A stretch of 52,703 nucleotides of DNA from Clostridiales bacterium (lineage in GTDB: Bacteria; Bacillota; Clostridia; Oscillospirales; Oscillospiraceae). The stretch's first letter is position 1. Every line of letters starts with the position of its first letter. The stretch covers positions 1 through 52,703 of the forward strand of contig JAJUHC010000018.1 of assembly GCA_029268065.1 (NCBI GenBank), written 5' to 3'. Position numbers and translations under genes: made by a program. This document shows positions 25,358 through 34,089 of this stretch, piece by piece. A model generated the notes under the pieces. It searched no databases, was not told the DNA's origin, and saw nothing but the letters and a program-made list of their open reading frames with translations.

Positions 25358-26190
25358 CCGCGCACCTCCATGCAATAGGAAGTGTCCGAGCACTGGTACA
25401 TCCTTTCGCCCGTGGCGCTGTCGAACAGCTCGTCAAGATATGTATCCTCGCTGCCGCACAGTCGGCACCTTTTCCCCTTGAAGCTCTCCTTCTCAAAGGG
25501 AACGTCGTCAAAGGCGAGCGACTCGGCGAAGGTATGCGGCGGTATCGCGTATATTTTCTTTTCGCGGCCCGCTCCGAAAAGATACAGGCATTCCGAATCC
25601 TTCAGCTTGGGATTGTCAAACTTCGGGATTGGACTCGGATTCATTACATAGCGGTCTTCTACCATGAGCGGATACTCCGTGCCTATCGTGATTTTCCCGT
25701 ATCTTATAAGGCTTTCATAGAGCAGCAGCCACATGGGGGCATAATCCCTTTCGGCGTGCATCTTCTTCGTTTTCTCTTCGCTGGCTTCAACAATCCGGAG
25801 AGGCTCCGGAATTGGAACCTGGAGAACCAGTATCTGGTCGTTCCTGAGAGGAGTTTCCGGTATCCTGTGTCTGGTCTGGATGATGGTTGCCTCTCCTGTT
25901 TTCACAGTGGTTTTCACGTCCGTGCAGAGTCCGACAAACTTCTTTATGTTTACCGCGTTCACACTTTCGTCGCTGCCCTGGTCGATCACTTTCAGAACGT
26001 CCTCCGGACCGATCAGCGAGAGAGTGATCTGTATCCCGCCCGTCCCCCAGCCTCTGCCTATCGGAAGCTCTCTCGAGCCGAAGGGCACCTGATAGCCGGG
26101 TATGGCGACCGCCTTCAGAATCGTCCGCCTTATTTCGCGTTTTGAGCCTTCGTCTATAAAGGCGTAATTATAGTTTTTATTCATTTTCAT
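25348..26190 (-). CDS. phnJ: Carbon-phosphorus lyase radical SAM enzyme PhnJ
   Basis: The 280-residue enzyme cleaves the C-P bond to give the alkane (methane from methylphosphonate) and the cyclic ribose phosphate. It aligns from memory with E. coli PhnJ along its whole length: Gly32 in AIPGYQVPFGSRELP, YGWGTGGIQ-like GRGWGTGGIQ, IQTRHRIPETPL, DPSPIPKFDNPK-like NPSPIPKFDNPK and FGAGREKKIYA. The cluster cysteines fit C-x2-C-x21-C-x5-C at residues 242, 245, 267 and 273, next to CSDTSYC. It starts 5 bases after phnI. Confidence 0.97.
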   Translation of the reverse strand: MKMNKNYNYAFIDEGSKREIRRTILKAVAIPGYQVPFGSRELPIGRGWGTGGIQITLSLIGPEDVLKVIDQGSDESVNAVNIKKFVGLCTDVKTTVKTGEATIIQTRHRIPETPLRNDQILVLQVPIPEPLRIVEASEEKTKKMHAERDYAPMWLLLYESLIRYGKITIGTEYPLMVEDRYVMNPSPIPKFDNPKLKDSECLYLFGAGREKKIYAIPPHTFAESLAFDDVPFEKESFKGKRCRLCGSEDTYLDELFDSATGERMYQCSDTSYCMEVRGCI

Positions 26191-26195
26191 GCCAA

Positions 26196-27257
26196 TCAGG
26201 CGTTGCCTCCCCTTGTTTTTCTGACGGCATCCAGCTTCGACTGGAAGGTGACATAGTGCGGCAGCTTGAGATGGGACAGGAAGCCGCTCATTTCCAGGCT
26301 GTCGCCGTGCGTGAGCACAAATTCCTCGTTTTGCGAGGGATAAGGGCCCCCGCTTTCGAGCTCTCTGTCCAAAATAGCCGTCGCTATGGCTTTGTTTTCG
26401 TTTCTGCCGAACACGGCGCCGTAGCCGACGGCAAGCTTCAGCTTATCCTCATCGTCGGCCTCCGAGAATATTTCCACCTCCGTGATCAGGATTTCACCCA
26501 GGCATATTTCCTGGGTATCGTCAAAGAGATACGGTATGCCCACCTCAACGTACCCCGTCCGCAGCTCGCCTACGGTCGGATGCGCTCCTCCGAAGCCCCG
26601 GAGCGACGAATACGCAAGCCCCGATACGAAGCCCGTGTCCGCGCGCGAAAGCGTCTGAAGCCTTGCGCTCCTGTCCGCCGGGTATTCCAGCAGGTTTTCG
26701 GTCACATCAAAGGGCTCGGCTTCGCAGGGTCCTCTCATTTCGATAAGCCCTTCCTTCTTCAGCTCGTCGGATACCCTTGGGCAGGGTGAAACCTCCTCGG
26801 GCTTCTGACCGTTTAACTCCGCCAAAACATTCGCGCGGAGCGCTTGCGCGTCTTCGTGTTCGATTTCAAAGTTTATCAGCCTGTGCGTGTAGTCGTATGT
26901 CGCGCCAAGCATCTGCCCGCCCTCGATGTCCTTGAACGCCGAGGATATCCTTCTGACTACGCGCATACTATTTGAATCCAGCACGTTTGAGTAATAATTT
27001 CTGGTCAGCGTCGAGCGGTAGGCGCGCAGCAGGAACACCGCTTCCTCGATGCAGCCCTCGCATTGCTTCAGCGCAAGCGCCGCGTAGCTCTTTGAATACA
27101 GCCCCGCTTCGCCCATGACCCGGTCCACAAGCAGAGACATCTTTTCGGCTATCGTTTCGATATCCAAATCCTTTTCTGTTCCGCTGCGGTAGTAATCAAG
27201 CAGCCTTATGCTCGCCTCTATCGCTTCGCTTCCGCCGGAAACGGCAACGTAGCCCAT
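26196..27257 (-). CDS. phnI: Phosphonate C-P lyase core subunit PhnI
   Basis: The 353-residue subunit swaps adenine of ATP for the phosphonate, working with PhnG, PhnH and PhnL. The N-terminus GYVAVSGGSEAIEASIRLLDYYR is the PhnI hallmark, followed by GEAGLYSKSYAALALKQCEG, LLRAYRSTL, AFKDIEGGQMLGATYDYTHR and FVLTHGDSLEMSGFLSHLKLP. The ATG overlaps the phnH stop by one base (TGATG), which implies coupled translation. Confidence 0.96.
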   Translation of the reverse strand: MGYVAVSGGSEAIEASIRLLDYYRSGTEKDLDIETIAEKMSLLVDRVMGEAGLYSKSYAALALKQCEGCIEEAVFLLRAYRSTLTRNYYSNVLDSNSMRVVRRISSAFKDIEGGQMLGATYDYTHRLINFEIEHEDAQALRANVLAELNGQKPEEVSPCPRVSDELKKEGLIEMRGPCEAEPFDVTENLLEYPADRSARLQTLSRADTGFVSGLAYSSLRGFGGAHPTVGELRTGYVEVGIPYLFDDTQEICLGEILITEVEIFSEADDEDKLKLAVGYGAVFGRNENKAIATAILDRELESGGPYPSQNEEFVLTHGDSLEMSGFLSHLKLPHYVTFQSKLDAVRKTRGGNA

Positions 27258-27841
27258 CAGAAAGCCTCCTTGCGAACCAGTCTGGGAATAGAAAAAAGCT
27301 CTCCGCTGTCGCTTATAAAAATGAAATCCACACCCTGCGGATACTCGTAATTCTGAGCGTCGCGCATTTCTATCGCGGAGATGACGGCTTGAGGCGCGCC
27401 GAGGGAAACGGTATCCTTTATGCCCGGCCCCCTCAGACTAAGCTCTCCCGCGTCCGCGCCCTCAGTCCTTACTATTATCGTAGCCGACTTGTGCGGATCG
27501 CGGAGGGTTCCGCACTTTGCCTTTTTCACGGCGTCTCCAAGAAAAGCGGCGTCGGTCACAAATATATAGTCCGCCGTTTCGGCCTCCTCCCTTTTTGCGA
27601 AGGTAAGAAAGCTGATTTCTTCAGCGAGGTCCGCATTTCCAACGGCGCAGAAGCCTACCTCGTTGTCAAGCAGCGTCATCGCAACCGCAAGCATACCCGG
27701 ATTGTCACCGTGCAGCCTGTCCGCAAACTCCTTTATGTTAACCTTCCGCGCCGGGTTCGCCATTACCGTAAGGATCTGGCGAAACAGCCTTTGCGAATCA
27801 AAGACCTCATCAAAGCTGTGTATTTTCGTGAGTGACGGCAT
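27257..27841 (-). CDS. phnH: Phosphonate C-P lyase core subunit PhnH
   Basis: The 194-residue subunit is part of the PhnGHIJ core. It shows FDEVFDSQRLFRQILTVMANPARK at the N-terminus, LLDNEVGFCAVG, the LRDPHKSATIIVRTE stretch and the LRGPGIKDTVSLG segment, all typical of PhnH. The ATG at 27841 overlaps the phnG stop by one base; the preceding in-frame GTG at 27844 is not needed. Confidence 0.94.
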   Translation of the reverse strand: MPSLTKIHSFDEVFDSQRLFRQILTVMANPARKVNIKEFADRLHGDNPGMLAVAMTLLDNEVGFCAVGNADLAEEISFLTFAKREEAETADYIFVTDAAFLGDAVKKAKCGTLRDPHKSATIIVRTEGADAGELSLRGPGIKDTVSLGAPQAVISAIEMRDAQNYEYPQGVDFIFISDSGELFSIPRLVRKEAF

Positions 27842-28263
27842 CACTGAGCCCCCCGATCCATAGATGTGAAGTTTACCATTGTTTTAAGGTGCATCGCGTT
27901 TTCCTTCTGTTCAAGCAGCTCCTGCGAACGGCCGAGCCGTATCAGCGAGTCCTCTTCATGAAAAATACCCTTGTTGCACGCGGCGTCTATTACGGCCATG
28001 TCAAAGGTCTTTTCAAAATCGTCGCCCATGGTCACGGCCATGCCCTTGACCCCGTCGAGCTCGACTATCGCCTCGCAGACGATGACCTCGCCTATGTAAA
28101 AGAGGCTTCCCTTCACCGGCTCGCGCATTTTGAGCATGGCAAGGGTTTTTGAGGGCTCCCTTATAACCGCTATGCTGCAACGCTCCTTATATTCGGAAGC
28201 GAGCTTCGCCACCTCGGCTCCCGACGCCTTTGACAGTATTTTTGTCATCAGTTTTTTTTCCAT
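27841..28263 (-). CDS. phnG: Phosphonate C-P lyase core subunit PhnG
   Basis: The 140-residue protein matches PhnG in size and in features such as VIREPSKTLAMLKMREPVKGSLFYIGEVIV followed by VELDGVKGMAVTMGDDFEKTF and AVIDAACNKG. It is the first core gene after the transporter genes and overlaps phnH by one base. It begins 11 bases after the second permease. Confidence 0.94.
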   Translation of the reverse strand: MEKKLMTKILSKASGAEVAKLASEYKERCSIAVIREPSKTLAMLKMREPVKGSLFYIGEVIVCEAIVELDGVKGMAVTMGDDFEKTFDMAVIDAACNKGIFHEEDSLIRLGRSQELLEQKENAMHLKTMVNFTSMDRGAQ

Positions 28264-28274
28264 AGGTCTTACTT

Positions 28275-29144
28275 CTACTTCACTTTCGCCTTAATCTTTG
28301 TCGCCGCTATTTCAAGGAGAACCACGGCCAAAACAATCGCATAGGTCAGATAGCCCATTTCGCGCAGGTCAAAGTAAAAGTAGCCCGCCATGAAAAGGTT
28401 ATAGCCTATGCCGCCGGCGCCGGCCGCGGCGCCCATAGCTATGGCGTTTGTAAAATTGATTTCAAATCTCAGGAATGTCCACGCGAGCATATAGCTGATC
28501 GAAGACGGCAGGATGGCCTGGAAGACAATCTGCCAGAAGCCGGCTCCGCTCGCTTTCAGGGCCTCTATCGTACCGTAGTCCATCTCCTCGATCGATTCGG
28601 CATACGCCTTAATGAGATAACCCGCGCTGTGGAAGGTAAGCCCCGATACGGCGGCGACGCTTCCAAGACCCGCCGTTACGGCGAAAATCAGAACCCACAG
28701 CACCGTCGGGACCGCCCGTACAAACGCAACGATACCCTTTATGACGGCGGATACCCTCGGATTGGATATGTTACCCGCGCAAAGAAGGGCGCCAAAGAAG
28801 GCGATCGCGGCTCCGAGTATGGTGGACAGTATCCCCAGGCAGAACGTGACGAAAAGCTGGTTCAGCACGGCGCCCGGGCTCGCGTACTTCAGCTTCGGCG
28901 CTGCAAACAGCGTCGCGGCGTTTCTCAGGGTACCCTGCACCGCTCCGGCAAAGTCAATATCCTTGTAGTCAAAAGTAAAAAAGGCCAGAACGCTCAGCCC
29001 GAGCAGAACCAGCATGGTAGCTTTTATGGCAAAGCCGCTTTTGCTCACCGCCCCGGTTTTGATTTTGCCCGTCGCGGTCTTGCGGATCTGCCTTTGTATG
29101 TCGAAACTCAGCGCGCTTTTTTGCGCGGCAGCCGACTCGTTCAT
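28275..29144 (-). CDS. phnE: Phosphonate ABC transporter permease (second PhnE)
   Basis: The 289-residue membrane protein has about six hydrophobic segments and the phosphonate permease features LNQLFVTFCLGILSTILGAAIAF, VRAVPTVLWVLIFA, GLTFHSAGYLIKAYAESIEE and the EAA loop ALKASGAGFWQIVFQAILP. The long charged N-terminus (about 40 residues) is cytosolic. Its start overlaps the stop of the first permease by one base. Two PhnE genes form a heterodimeric pore, which is common in this transporter group. Confidence 0.93.
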   Translation of the reverse strand: MNESAAAQKSALSFDIQRQIRKTATGKIKTGAVSKSGFAIKATMLVLLGLSVLAFFTFDYKDIDFAGAVQGTLRNAATLFAAPKLKYASPGAVLNQLFVTFCLGILSTILGAAIAFFGALLCAGNISNPRVSAVIKGIVAFVRAVPTVLWVLIFAVTAGLGSVAAVSGLTFHSAGYLIKAYAESIEEMDYGTIEALKASGAGFWQIVFQAILPSSISYMLAWTFLRFEINFTNAIAMGAAAGAGGIGYNLFMAGYFYFDLREMGYLTYAIVLAVVLLEIAATKIKAKVK

Positions 29145-29947
29145 TAAAGTATCACCTTTCTTATGCCGCCCGATATGGTTTCGAGCAATATTACGAGAAT
29201 CACGATGGACATCACCACAAGACTCGCCGAAGGATAGTCAAGACGCTTGTAATACAGGTCGAAAAGATACCCTATCCCGGTTCCCGTGAGGATGCCGATG
29301 AGGGTGGAGCTCCTTATGTTCGTTTCGATCATGAACAGTATCCATGTAATCACCTCGGAAATCGAGGAGGGCAGTATCCCCTGAAAAACCGTCTGCATAT
29401 AGTTCGCGCCGGCCGCATGCAGCGCCTCCACGCAGTCATTGCTGACTTCGTCTATCGTCTCTATGAAGGTCCTGGTCAGAAGCCCGAAGGTAGTCAGAAA
29501 CATCGCGAAAAATCCGGTAAGAACGTTTTGCCCGAACGAAAACATCAGGAGTATCGCCCAGACGACATCGGGCACATTTCGGAAAAAGGCCGCCACCACC
29601 CTTACGCTCCCGGCAAGGACGGGATTTACTCTCGTCGTTTTGGAACCTAAAAGGGCAAAGAAGAAGGCGCATATCGCCGCGCACACGGTTACCGCCACGG
29701 AAAGCAGAGCGGTTTCAGTGAGCTTTTTCAGTATATTCGGGAGCCGTTCAAGCGCTTTCGCGTTCGGAACCATGTTTACAATTATCCATTTGAAGGCTTT
29801 CGGAAAGGATGAGAGCCCCAGAAGCGTATCGTATTCCGTCACAAAGGAAGCCATCCCGTAGAGCAGGATCACAACTGCGGCCGCAGCCGTAAAAACCAGC
29901 TTCCTCTTTTGAAAGAGCAGTATTTCATTAGTCCTTCTCTTTTCCAT
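29144..29947 (-). CDS. phnE: Phosphonate ABC transporter permease (first PhnE)
   Basis: The 267-residue integral membrane protein has six predicted helices. Family segments include AFFRNVPDVVWAILLMFSFG, LLTRTFIETIDEVSNDCVEAL and the cytosolic EAA loop HAAGANYMQTVFQGILPSSISEV that contacts the ATPase. It lies 3 bases after phnC. With its paralog at 28275-29144 it forms the pore for phosphonates delivered by PhnD. Confidence 0.93.
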   Translation of the reverse strand: MEKRRTNEILLFQKRKLVFTAAAAVVILLYGMASFVTEYDTLLGLSSFPKAFKWIIVNMVPNAKALERLPNILKKLTETALLSVAVTVCAAICAFFFALLGSKTTRVNPVLAGSVRVVAAFFRNVPDVVWAILLMFSFGQNVLTGFFAMFLTTFGLLTRTFIETIDEVSNDCVEALHAAGANYMQTVFQGILPSSISEVITWILFMIETNIRSSTLIGILTGTGIGYLFDLYYKRLDYPSASLVVMSIVILVILLETISGGIRKVIL

Positions 29948-29950
29948 CGC

Positions 29951-30724
29951 TTATTCCTTCATGTCGGTGATTAGCTGGCCCTCGTGGGACTGGTATATCT
30001 CATATATCATTTTTCTGTCGAGCTTTTGCGCGGGGCCGTCATAGGTCACGCGCCCCGCGGTCAGGCCGATGATCCTCTCGGAGTATTTTACCGCGACGTC
30101 GACCTGGTGAAGGTTAAGCAGGCACGTTATCTTCATCGATTTGTTTATATCGCTCAGGTAGTCCATAATGATCCTTGAGGCGTTCGGATCCAGGGAAGCG
30201 ATGGGTTCGTCGCAGAGTATCAGCTTAGGCTCCTGCATCAGGGCCCGCGCAATGCCCACGCGCTGCTTCTGTCCGCCCGACAGCTCGTCGCACCGCTTAT
30301 ATGCCTGTTCGGTGAGGCCCAGTCTTTCCAGTATGAAAAAGGCCTGCTCCTTTTCACTTTCGGTATAAAACCCGAACGCCCCGCTTACGGCGGACTTGTG
30401 CCCCAGCCTCCCGTGCAATACGTTTTCTATGACGCTCAGCCGGTTGACGAGATTATAGTGCTGAAATATCATCCCGGTTTTCGTTCTCACTCTCCGGAGC
30501 TCCTTGCCCCTCACATGGGTTATATCCTGTCCGTCCAAAATAATGGCGCCCTGCGTAGCGTCAACCAGACGGTTGACGCTGCGCAAAAGCGTCGATTTGC
30601 CGGCACCGGAGGGACCGATGATGGACACGAATTCGCCCTCTTCGACAGTGATGGAAACGTCCTGCAGCGCTTTTGTTACGTTATCATAGGTTTTGCTTAT
30701 GTTTTTCAGTTCCAAGACCGGCAA
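29951..30724 (-). CDS. phnC: Phosphonate ABC transporter ATP-binding protein PhnC
   Basis: The 257-residue ATPase energises phosphonate import. Walker A is IGPSGAGKSTLLRSVNRLVD, the signature is DELSGGQKQRVGIARAL and Walker B is KLILCDEPIASLDP, and LLNLHQVDVAVKYSERIIGL is typical of PhnC. The start codon is TTG at 30724 with GAGGTGA 7 bases upstream. It follows phnD by 15 bases. Confidence 0.95.
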   Translation of the reverse strand: MPVLELKNISKTYDNVTKALQDVSITVEEGEFVSIIGPSGAGKSTLLRSVNRLVDATQGAIILDGQDITHVRGKELRRVRTKTGMIFQHYNLVNRLSVIENVLHGRLGHKSAVSGAFGFYTESEKEQAFFILERLGLTEQAYKRCDELSGGQKQRVGIARALMQEPKLILCDEPIASLDPNASRIIMDYLSDINKSMKITCLLNLHQVDVAVKYSERIIGLTAGRVTYDGPAQKLDRKMIYEIYQSHEGQLITDMKE

Positions 30725-30739
30725 AAAAGTTCACCTCAT

Positions 30740-31822
30740 TCAGCTCATTTGACGTATGGGGTTGTACCACGAATCCTCTACAAGCACAAACTTCTCGTTT
30801 TTGGTTTTTGTGAACATCCCCACATTGCCCGAGCCCTTGACAACGAATATTTTGGGATTGCCCGCGACTTCGGCTGATGTGAAAAGATCCTGAATCTTTT
30901 TTGTATCCTCGGCGCTGAGGGTTTTGGAATTGTAAGCGAAGGGTCCGTTCAGTACCGGAGTCGATTTTATTATCACGCACTGCTTGCCAACCATGGTATC
31001 GAAGGGCGCCGAGGCCCCCGCCTTCACCTCGTACACGGCTCCGGACTTGTTTTCCTCGCCAGACACGAGCTTCATGTAGGTATTGAGCTCCGTATCGCAG
31101 AACGCGGCGACATCAGCCTTCCCCGTCAGAAGATTGACCGCGGAGCCCTGATGCGAGCCGCCGAAAAGCACTTGCGAGAAGAACTTATCCTTTCCGCCTT
31201 CCACCAGGGCGTCGGTGTTAATGTTTTTCCACTTGTCGGTTTTTTTGAACTGTGTGATTATTGCGTTTGTAGGCACTTTAAACCCTGAGGTTGAGCTGTT
31301 TGAAACAAAGGACATTTTTTTGCCCTGAATATTTGCAATCGAGTATGCCCCGTTTTCCATATAGTTGCTTTCCTGACCCTTGCTGACGCAGATCCAGCTG
31401 TAATAAATCGCGTCGGAAAGTGTTCCGGATGCGCCGGTGTTAACGAAAAGCGGCTTTACGTCCTTGCTCTTGTTGTTTGCTTCTATATATCCCTGCGCAC
31501 CCATAAAGCAGATCTGCGCGGTGCCCGAGGCCATGGCTTCGATCGCTATGGCGTAGTCCGTGGTGAGCTTATGCTCCACCTTTTTGCCCGTCGCCTGCGT
31601 GATAAGACGCGCGAACTCGTCGCGGGCGGGCGCGTAGTCGGCGGCCGATTCGTTAGGATACCACACCACCGTTATGGTTCCGGCGGGAGCCGCCGAGCTT
31701 TTCGGAGCCGCGCTCGGCGAGGCGCTCTGCGAGGGGTTCCCGGAGCACGCGGTCGCCGAGACCGCCATCAAAGCCGCAAGCGCAAGACCGATTGCGGATT
31801 TTACATACTTTTTAAGATTCAT
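30740..31822 (-). CDS. phnD: Phosphonate-binding lipoprotein PhnD
   Basis: The 360-residue periplasmic-type binding protein is anchored as a lipoprotein: signal peptide ending AVSATAC (Cys26), then a Ser/Pro/Ala linker. The mature part matches PhnD: VVWYPNESAADYAPARDEFARLI, LTTDYAIAIEAMASGTAQICFMGAQGY, and FVSNSSTSGFKVPTN, where the Ser/Thr residues bind the phosphonate oxygens. It is the promoter-proximal gene of the operon, with AGGAGAG before the ATG at 31822. Confidence 0.95.
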   Translation of the reverse strand: MNLKKYVKSAIGLALAALMAVSATACSGNPSQSASPSAAPKSSAAPAGTITVVWYPNESAADYAPARDEFARLITQATGKKVEHKLTTDYAIAIEAMASGTAQICFMGAQGYIEANNKSKDVKPLFVNTGASGTLSDAIYYSWICVSKGQESNYMENGAYSIANIQGKKMSFVSNSSTSGFKVPTNAIITQFKKTDKWKNINTDALVEGGKDKFFSQVLFGGSHQGSAVNLLTGKADVAAFCDTELNTYMKLVSGEENKSGAVYEVKAGASAPFDTMVGKQCVIIKSTPVLNGPFAYNSKTLSAEDTKKIQDLFTSAEVAGNPKIFVVKGSGNVGMFTKTKNEKFVLVEDSWYNPIRQMS

Positions 31823-32150
31823 ACATTCTCTCCTTTGACAAAATTAAGTTCGCCTTGCAATGCAATATTACAGTCGCTCTGTAAAGGCAGAAAGACAAAA
31901 AAGGTTAGATGCGCGTAAATTTTAAGAAGAAAATGTTAAATCAAGCGCAGCGCGGTTCGGATTCGTTTTTCATAAATTTGTGGGATACTTAAATATTGGG
32001 GATAATTATTTGTGTTTATTTAGCTCTTTTGGCGCAACATCGGTGCTTTTTCAGGCATTAATATATTGCGGACTATTTTTCACAATTTTTACTTTTTGGA
32101 GATATTCAAGCTAACATTGAACACATATACTTAGTTCAGGAGGTGTCCAA
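31823..32150. other. Divergent intergenic region between phnD and phoH, with a candidate PhoP box
   Basis: The region carries regulatory sequence for both directions and no ORF. On the minus strand at 31904-31939 four TTAACA-like hexamers occur in a row: TTAACA, TTCTTA, TTTACG, TCTAAC, at spacings of 11, 9 and 10 bases. This resembles the tandem TT(A/T)ACA repeats bound by PhoP in Bacillus, but the repeats are degenerate. A TAATAT -10 candidate for phnD lies at 31864-31869 with no good -35, which would fit activator dependence. Confidence 0.3.
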
Positions 32151-33518
32151 ATGTCAAAAACTTTTATACTCGACACCAATGTGCTTATACAGTCTCCCTA
32201 TTCCCTGCTTTCCTTTGACGATAACGACCTGGTCCTGCCGATGGTTTGCCTTGAAGAGCTGGACAAGCTTAAGAACGACGAGGGTGAAAGAGGCGCCAAC
32301 GCAAGAGACTGCATCAGATTTTTGGAAACCTTAAGGCAGAAGGGCAACCTGATCAGCGGAGTCGCTCTTGAAAACGGCGGCACCCTCCGCATCGAACCGA
32401 ATTACGTCAGCATCGACCTGCCCGAGGACTTCGCACAAAGCAAAAACGACAATCGCTTTCTTCGGGTGTGCAAAGGCTTAAACGAAGCCGGAGTTCCGGC
32501 AATTTTGGTCACCAAGGACATTGTCCTGCGGCTGAAAGCCCAGATGATGGGACTGGACGCCCAGGATTTCACCACCGAGCAGTCGCCTGAGCTGGAAAAG
32601 CAGTTTACCGGAAGGATAGACGTCTACGCTTCCGACGAGAGCCTCTCGGTTTTTAAAAGACGAGGTCTCGCTTTGTCCGACGTATATGTCATCAAAAACG
32701 AAAAGCGTGTCGAATGCTCACCGGTGTTGAATCAGTTCTTCACGATACATTCGGATTTAAACGAAAAGAAGACTATGCTCGGACGCTTTAACGGAACCAT
32801 GATCGTTCCCCTTGCTTATCAGAAAAAGGAGCCGTTCGGAATAAGGCCGCGCAACGCGGGCCAGTACTTTCTTCAGGAAGCGCTGATGGCGGACGCGGAC
32901 GAATGCCCTCTCGTGATAGTCAAGGGCGCCGCGGGCACGGCAAAAACATTCTATTCACTTGCGGTAGGCCTCGAGAAGGTATTGAACAGCGAAAAGAAGG
33001 AGTACAGAAAAATCCTGGTCACCCGTCCGAACGTCCAGTTCGACGAGGATATAGGGTATCTGCCCGGTTCGGAGCAGGAGAAAATCGCGCCCCTTATGCG
33101 TCCGGTCATAGATAATCTCGAAATACTGGTCGACCGGAACGAAAAGGAGCGCTACAAAAACGAGATGGAGCTGCGGGGAAAGGTGGAGGAGCTGTTCTCG
33201 AGAAACATCATTTCCGCGGAGGCGATGAATTTTATCCGCGGCAGGACAATAACCCACACCTACCTGATTATAGACGAGGCCCAAAATCTCACTCCCAAGC
33301 AGGCAAAGGGAGTCATAACCCGCGTCGGCAAGGGAACAAAAATCGTTCTGCTCGGCGATCCTCAGCAGATAGACCATCCGCTTTTGGACGAGCGGACCAA
33401 CGGTTTAAGCTATGCGGGAGAAAAAATGAAAAACAGCCCGCTGTGCTGCCAGATTACGATGCGGGCCGACGAATGCGAGCGCTCGCCCCTCGCTTTTGAC
33501 GCGGCAAGCAGGATGTAA
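32151..33518 (+). CDS. PIN-PhoH family protein (PhoH2/YlaK type)
   Basis: The 455-residue protein fuses an N-terminal PIN nuclease domain (residues 1-130: FILDTNVLIQSP, CLEELDKLK, KNDNRFLRVC give the acidic site) to a C-terminal PhoH ATPase. The ATPase has Walker A VKGAAGTAKTFYSLA, Walker B YLIIDEAQNLTPKQAKG and the LLGDPQQIDHPLLDE motif. The P-loop reads A-K-T where G-K-T is usual. PhoH2-type proteins are RNA helicase/RNases. It is divergent from the phosphonate operon. The ATG follows AGGAGGTG. Confidence 0.92.
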   Translation: MSKTFILDTNVLIQSPYSLLSFDDNDLVLPMVCLEELDKLKNDEGERGANARDCIRFLETLRQKGNLISGVALENGGTLRIEPNYVSIDLPEDFAQSKNDNRFLRVCKGLNEAGVPAILVTKDIVLRLKAQMMGLDAQDFTTEQSPELEKQFTGRIDVYASDESLSVFKRRGLALSDVYVIKNEKRVECSPVLNQFFTIHSDLNEKKTMLGRFNGTMIVPLAYQKKEPFGIRPRNAGQYFLQEALMADADECPLVIVKGAAGTAKTFYSLAVGLEKVLNSEKKEYRKILVTRPNVQFDEDIGYLPGSEQEKIAPLMRPVIDNLEILVDRNEKERYKNEMELRGKVEELFSRNIISAEAMNFIRGRTITHTYLIIDEAQNLTPKQAKGVITRVGKGTKIVLLGDPQQIDHPLLDERTNGLSYAGEKMKNSPLCCQITMRADECERSPLAFDAASRM

Positions 33519-33615
33519 AGCTTTTAAATGGCGGGCAACCGGGTTCGCGTAGTTTTTGCACAGGACCGGGCGCCGTCTTTCTAGTACGGGTTCCGGGTTC
33601 TCCGACAATATGAAT

Positions 33616-33667
33616 GGGTTTGTCGCTAAACGTTTTGTCAAAAACGAGGCGCGACAAGCCCTTTTTG
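33616..33667 (+). terminator. Terminator downstream of the PIN-PhoH gene
   Basis: GGGTTTGTCGC (33616-33626) pairs with GCGACAAGCCC (33651-33661) with one G-U pair, enclosing a second small hairpin, and is followed by TTTTTGTGTTTT. It lies about 100 bases after the stop. Confidence 0.75.
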
Positions 33668-34089
33668 TGTTTTGCTGCCCTGCGCGCGCTCTGCCCGGCG
33701 GCTGATTTTGCCTTCACGGCTGAACGCGCTTTATGAAATGGGGCGGCGGCCTGCTTTGGGTATGCGAAGGGCCGCTCCGGCAGAGCGGAACGCAAACTGC
33801 CGGCGCTCCCCGATCAGGCTGACTCGAACCCTGTTCTTAGGCAATCCGGCGCAATCCGTCAAGTGAATTTTTTTTATTTCAGCAAAACAATAAATATGGA
33901 TACTAAACAATTAATATAGGCATTTATTAAATATATTTGTAATATATGATAGTATTCCGTATGTGATATTTGTAAAATATGTCAATATCCAACATACGTC
34001 AAACTGTGTTAACATATTATAAACACAGGTGCAAAGCACTCCGTTTCCATTACTTTTTTGTGCTTTCACTACAAAAAGGAGGTCGAAAT
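33668..34089. other. Intergenic region ahead of the peptide-type ABC operon
   Basis: The first half is GC-rich without a supported gene; the second half (from about 33870) is very AT-rich and must contain the promoter. A dyad GTGTT...AACAC at 34004-34024 surrounds a TATTAT -10 candidate. GGAGG before 34090 is the ribosome site. I see no tRNA. Confidence 0.4.

Noticed and set aside
33800..33850. tRNA-like string GACTCGAACCC
   Set aside because: The flanking bases do not form T, anticodon or acceptor stems on either strand.
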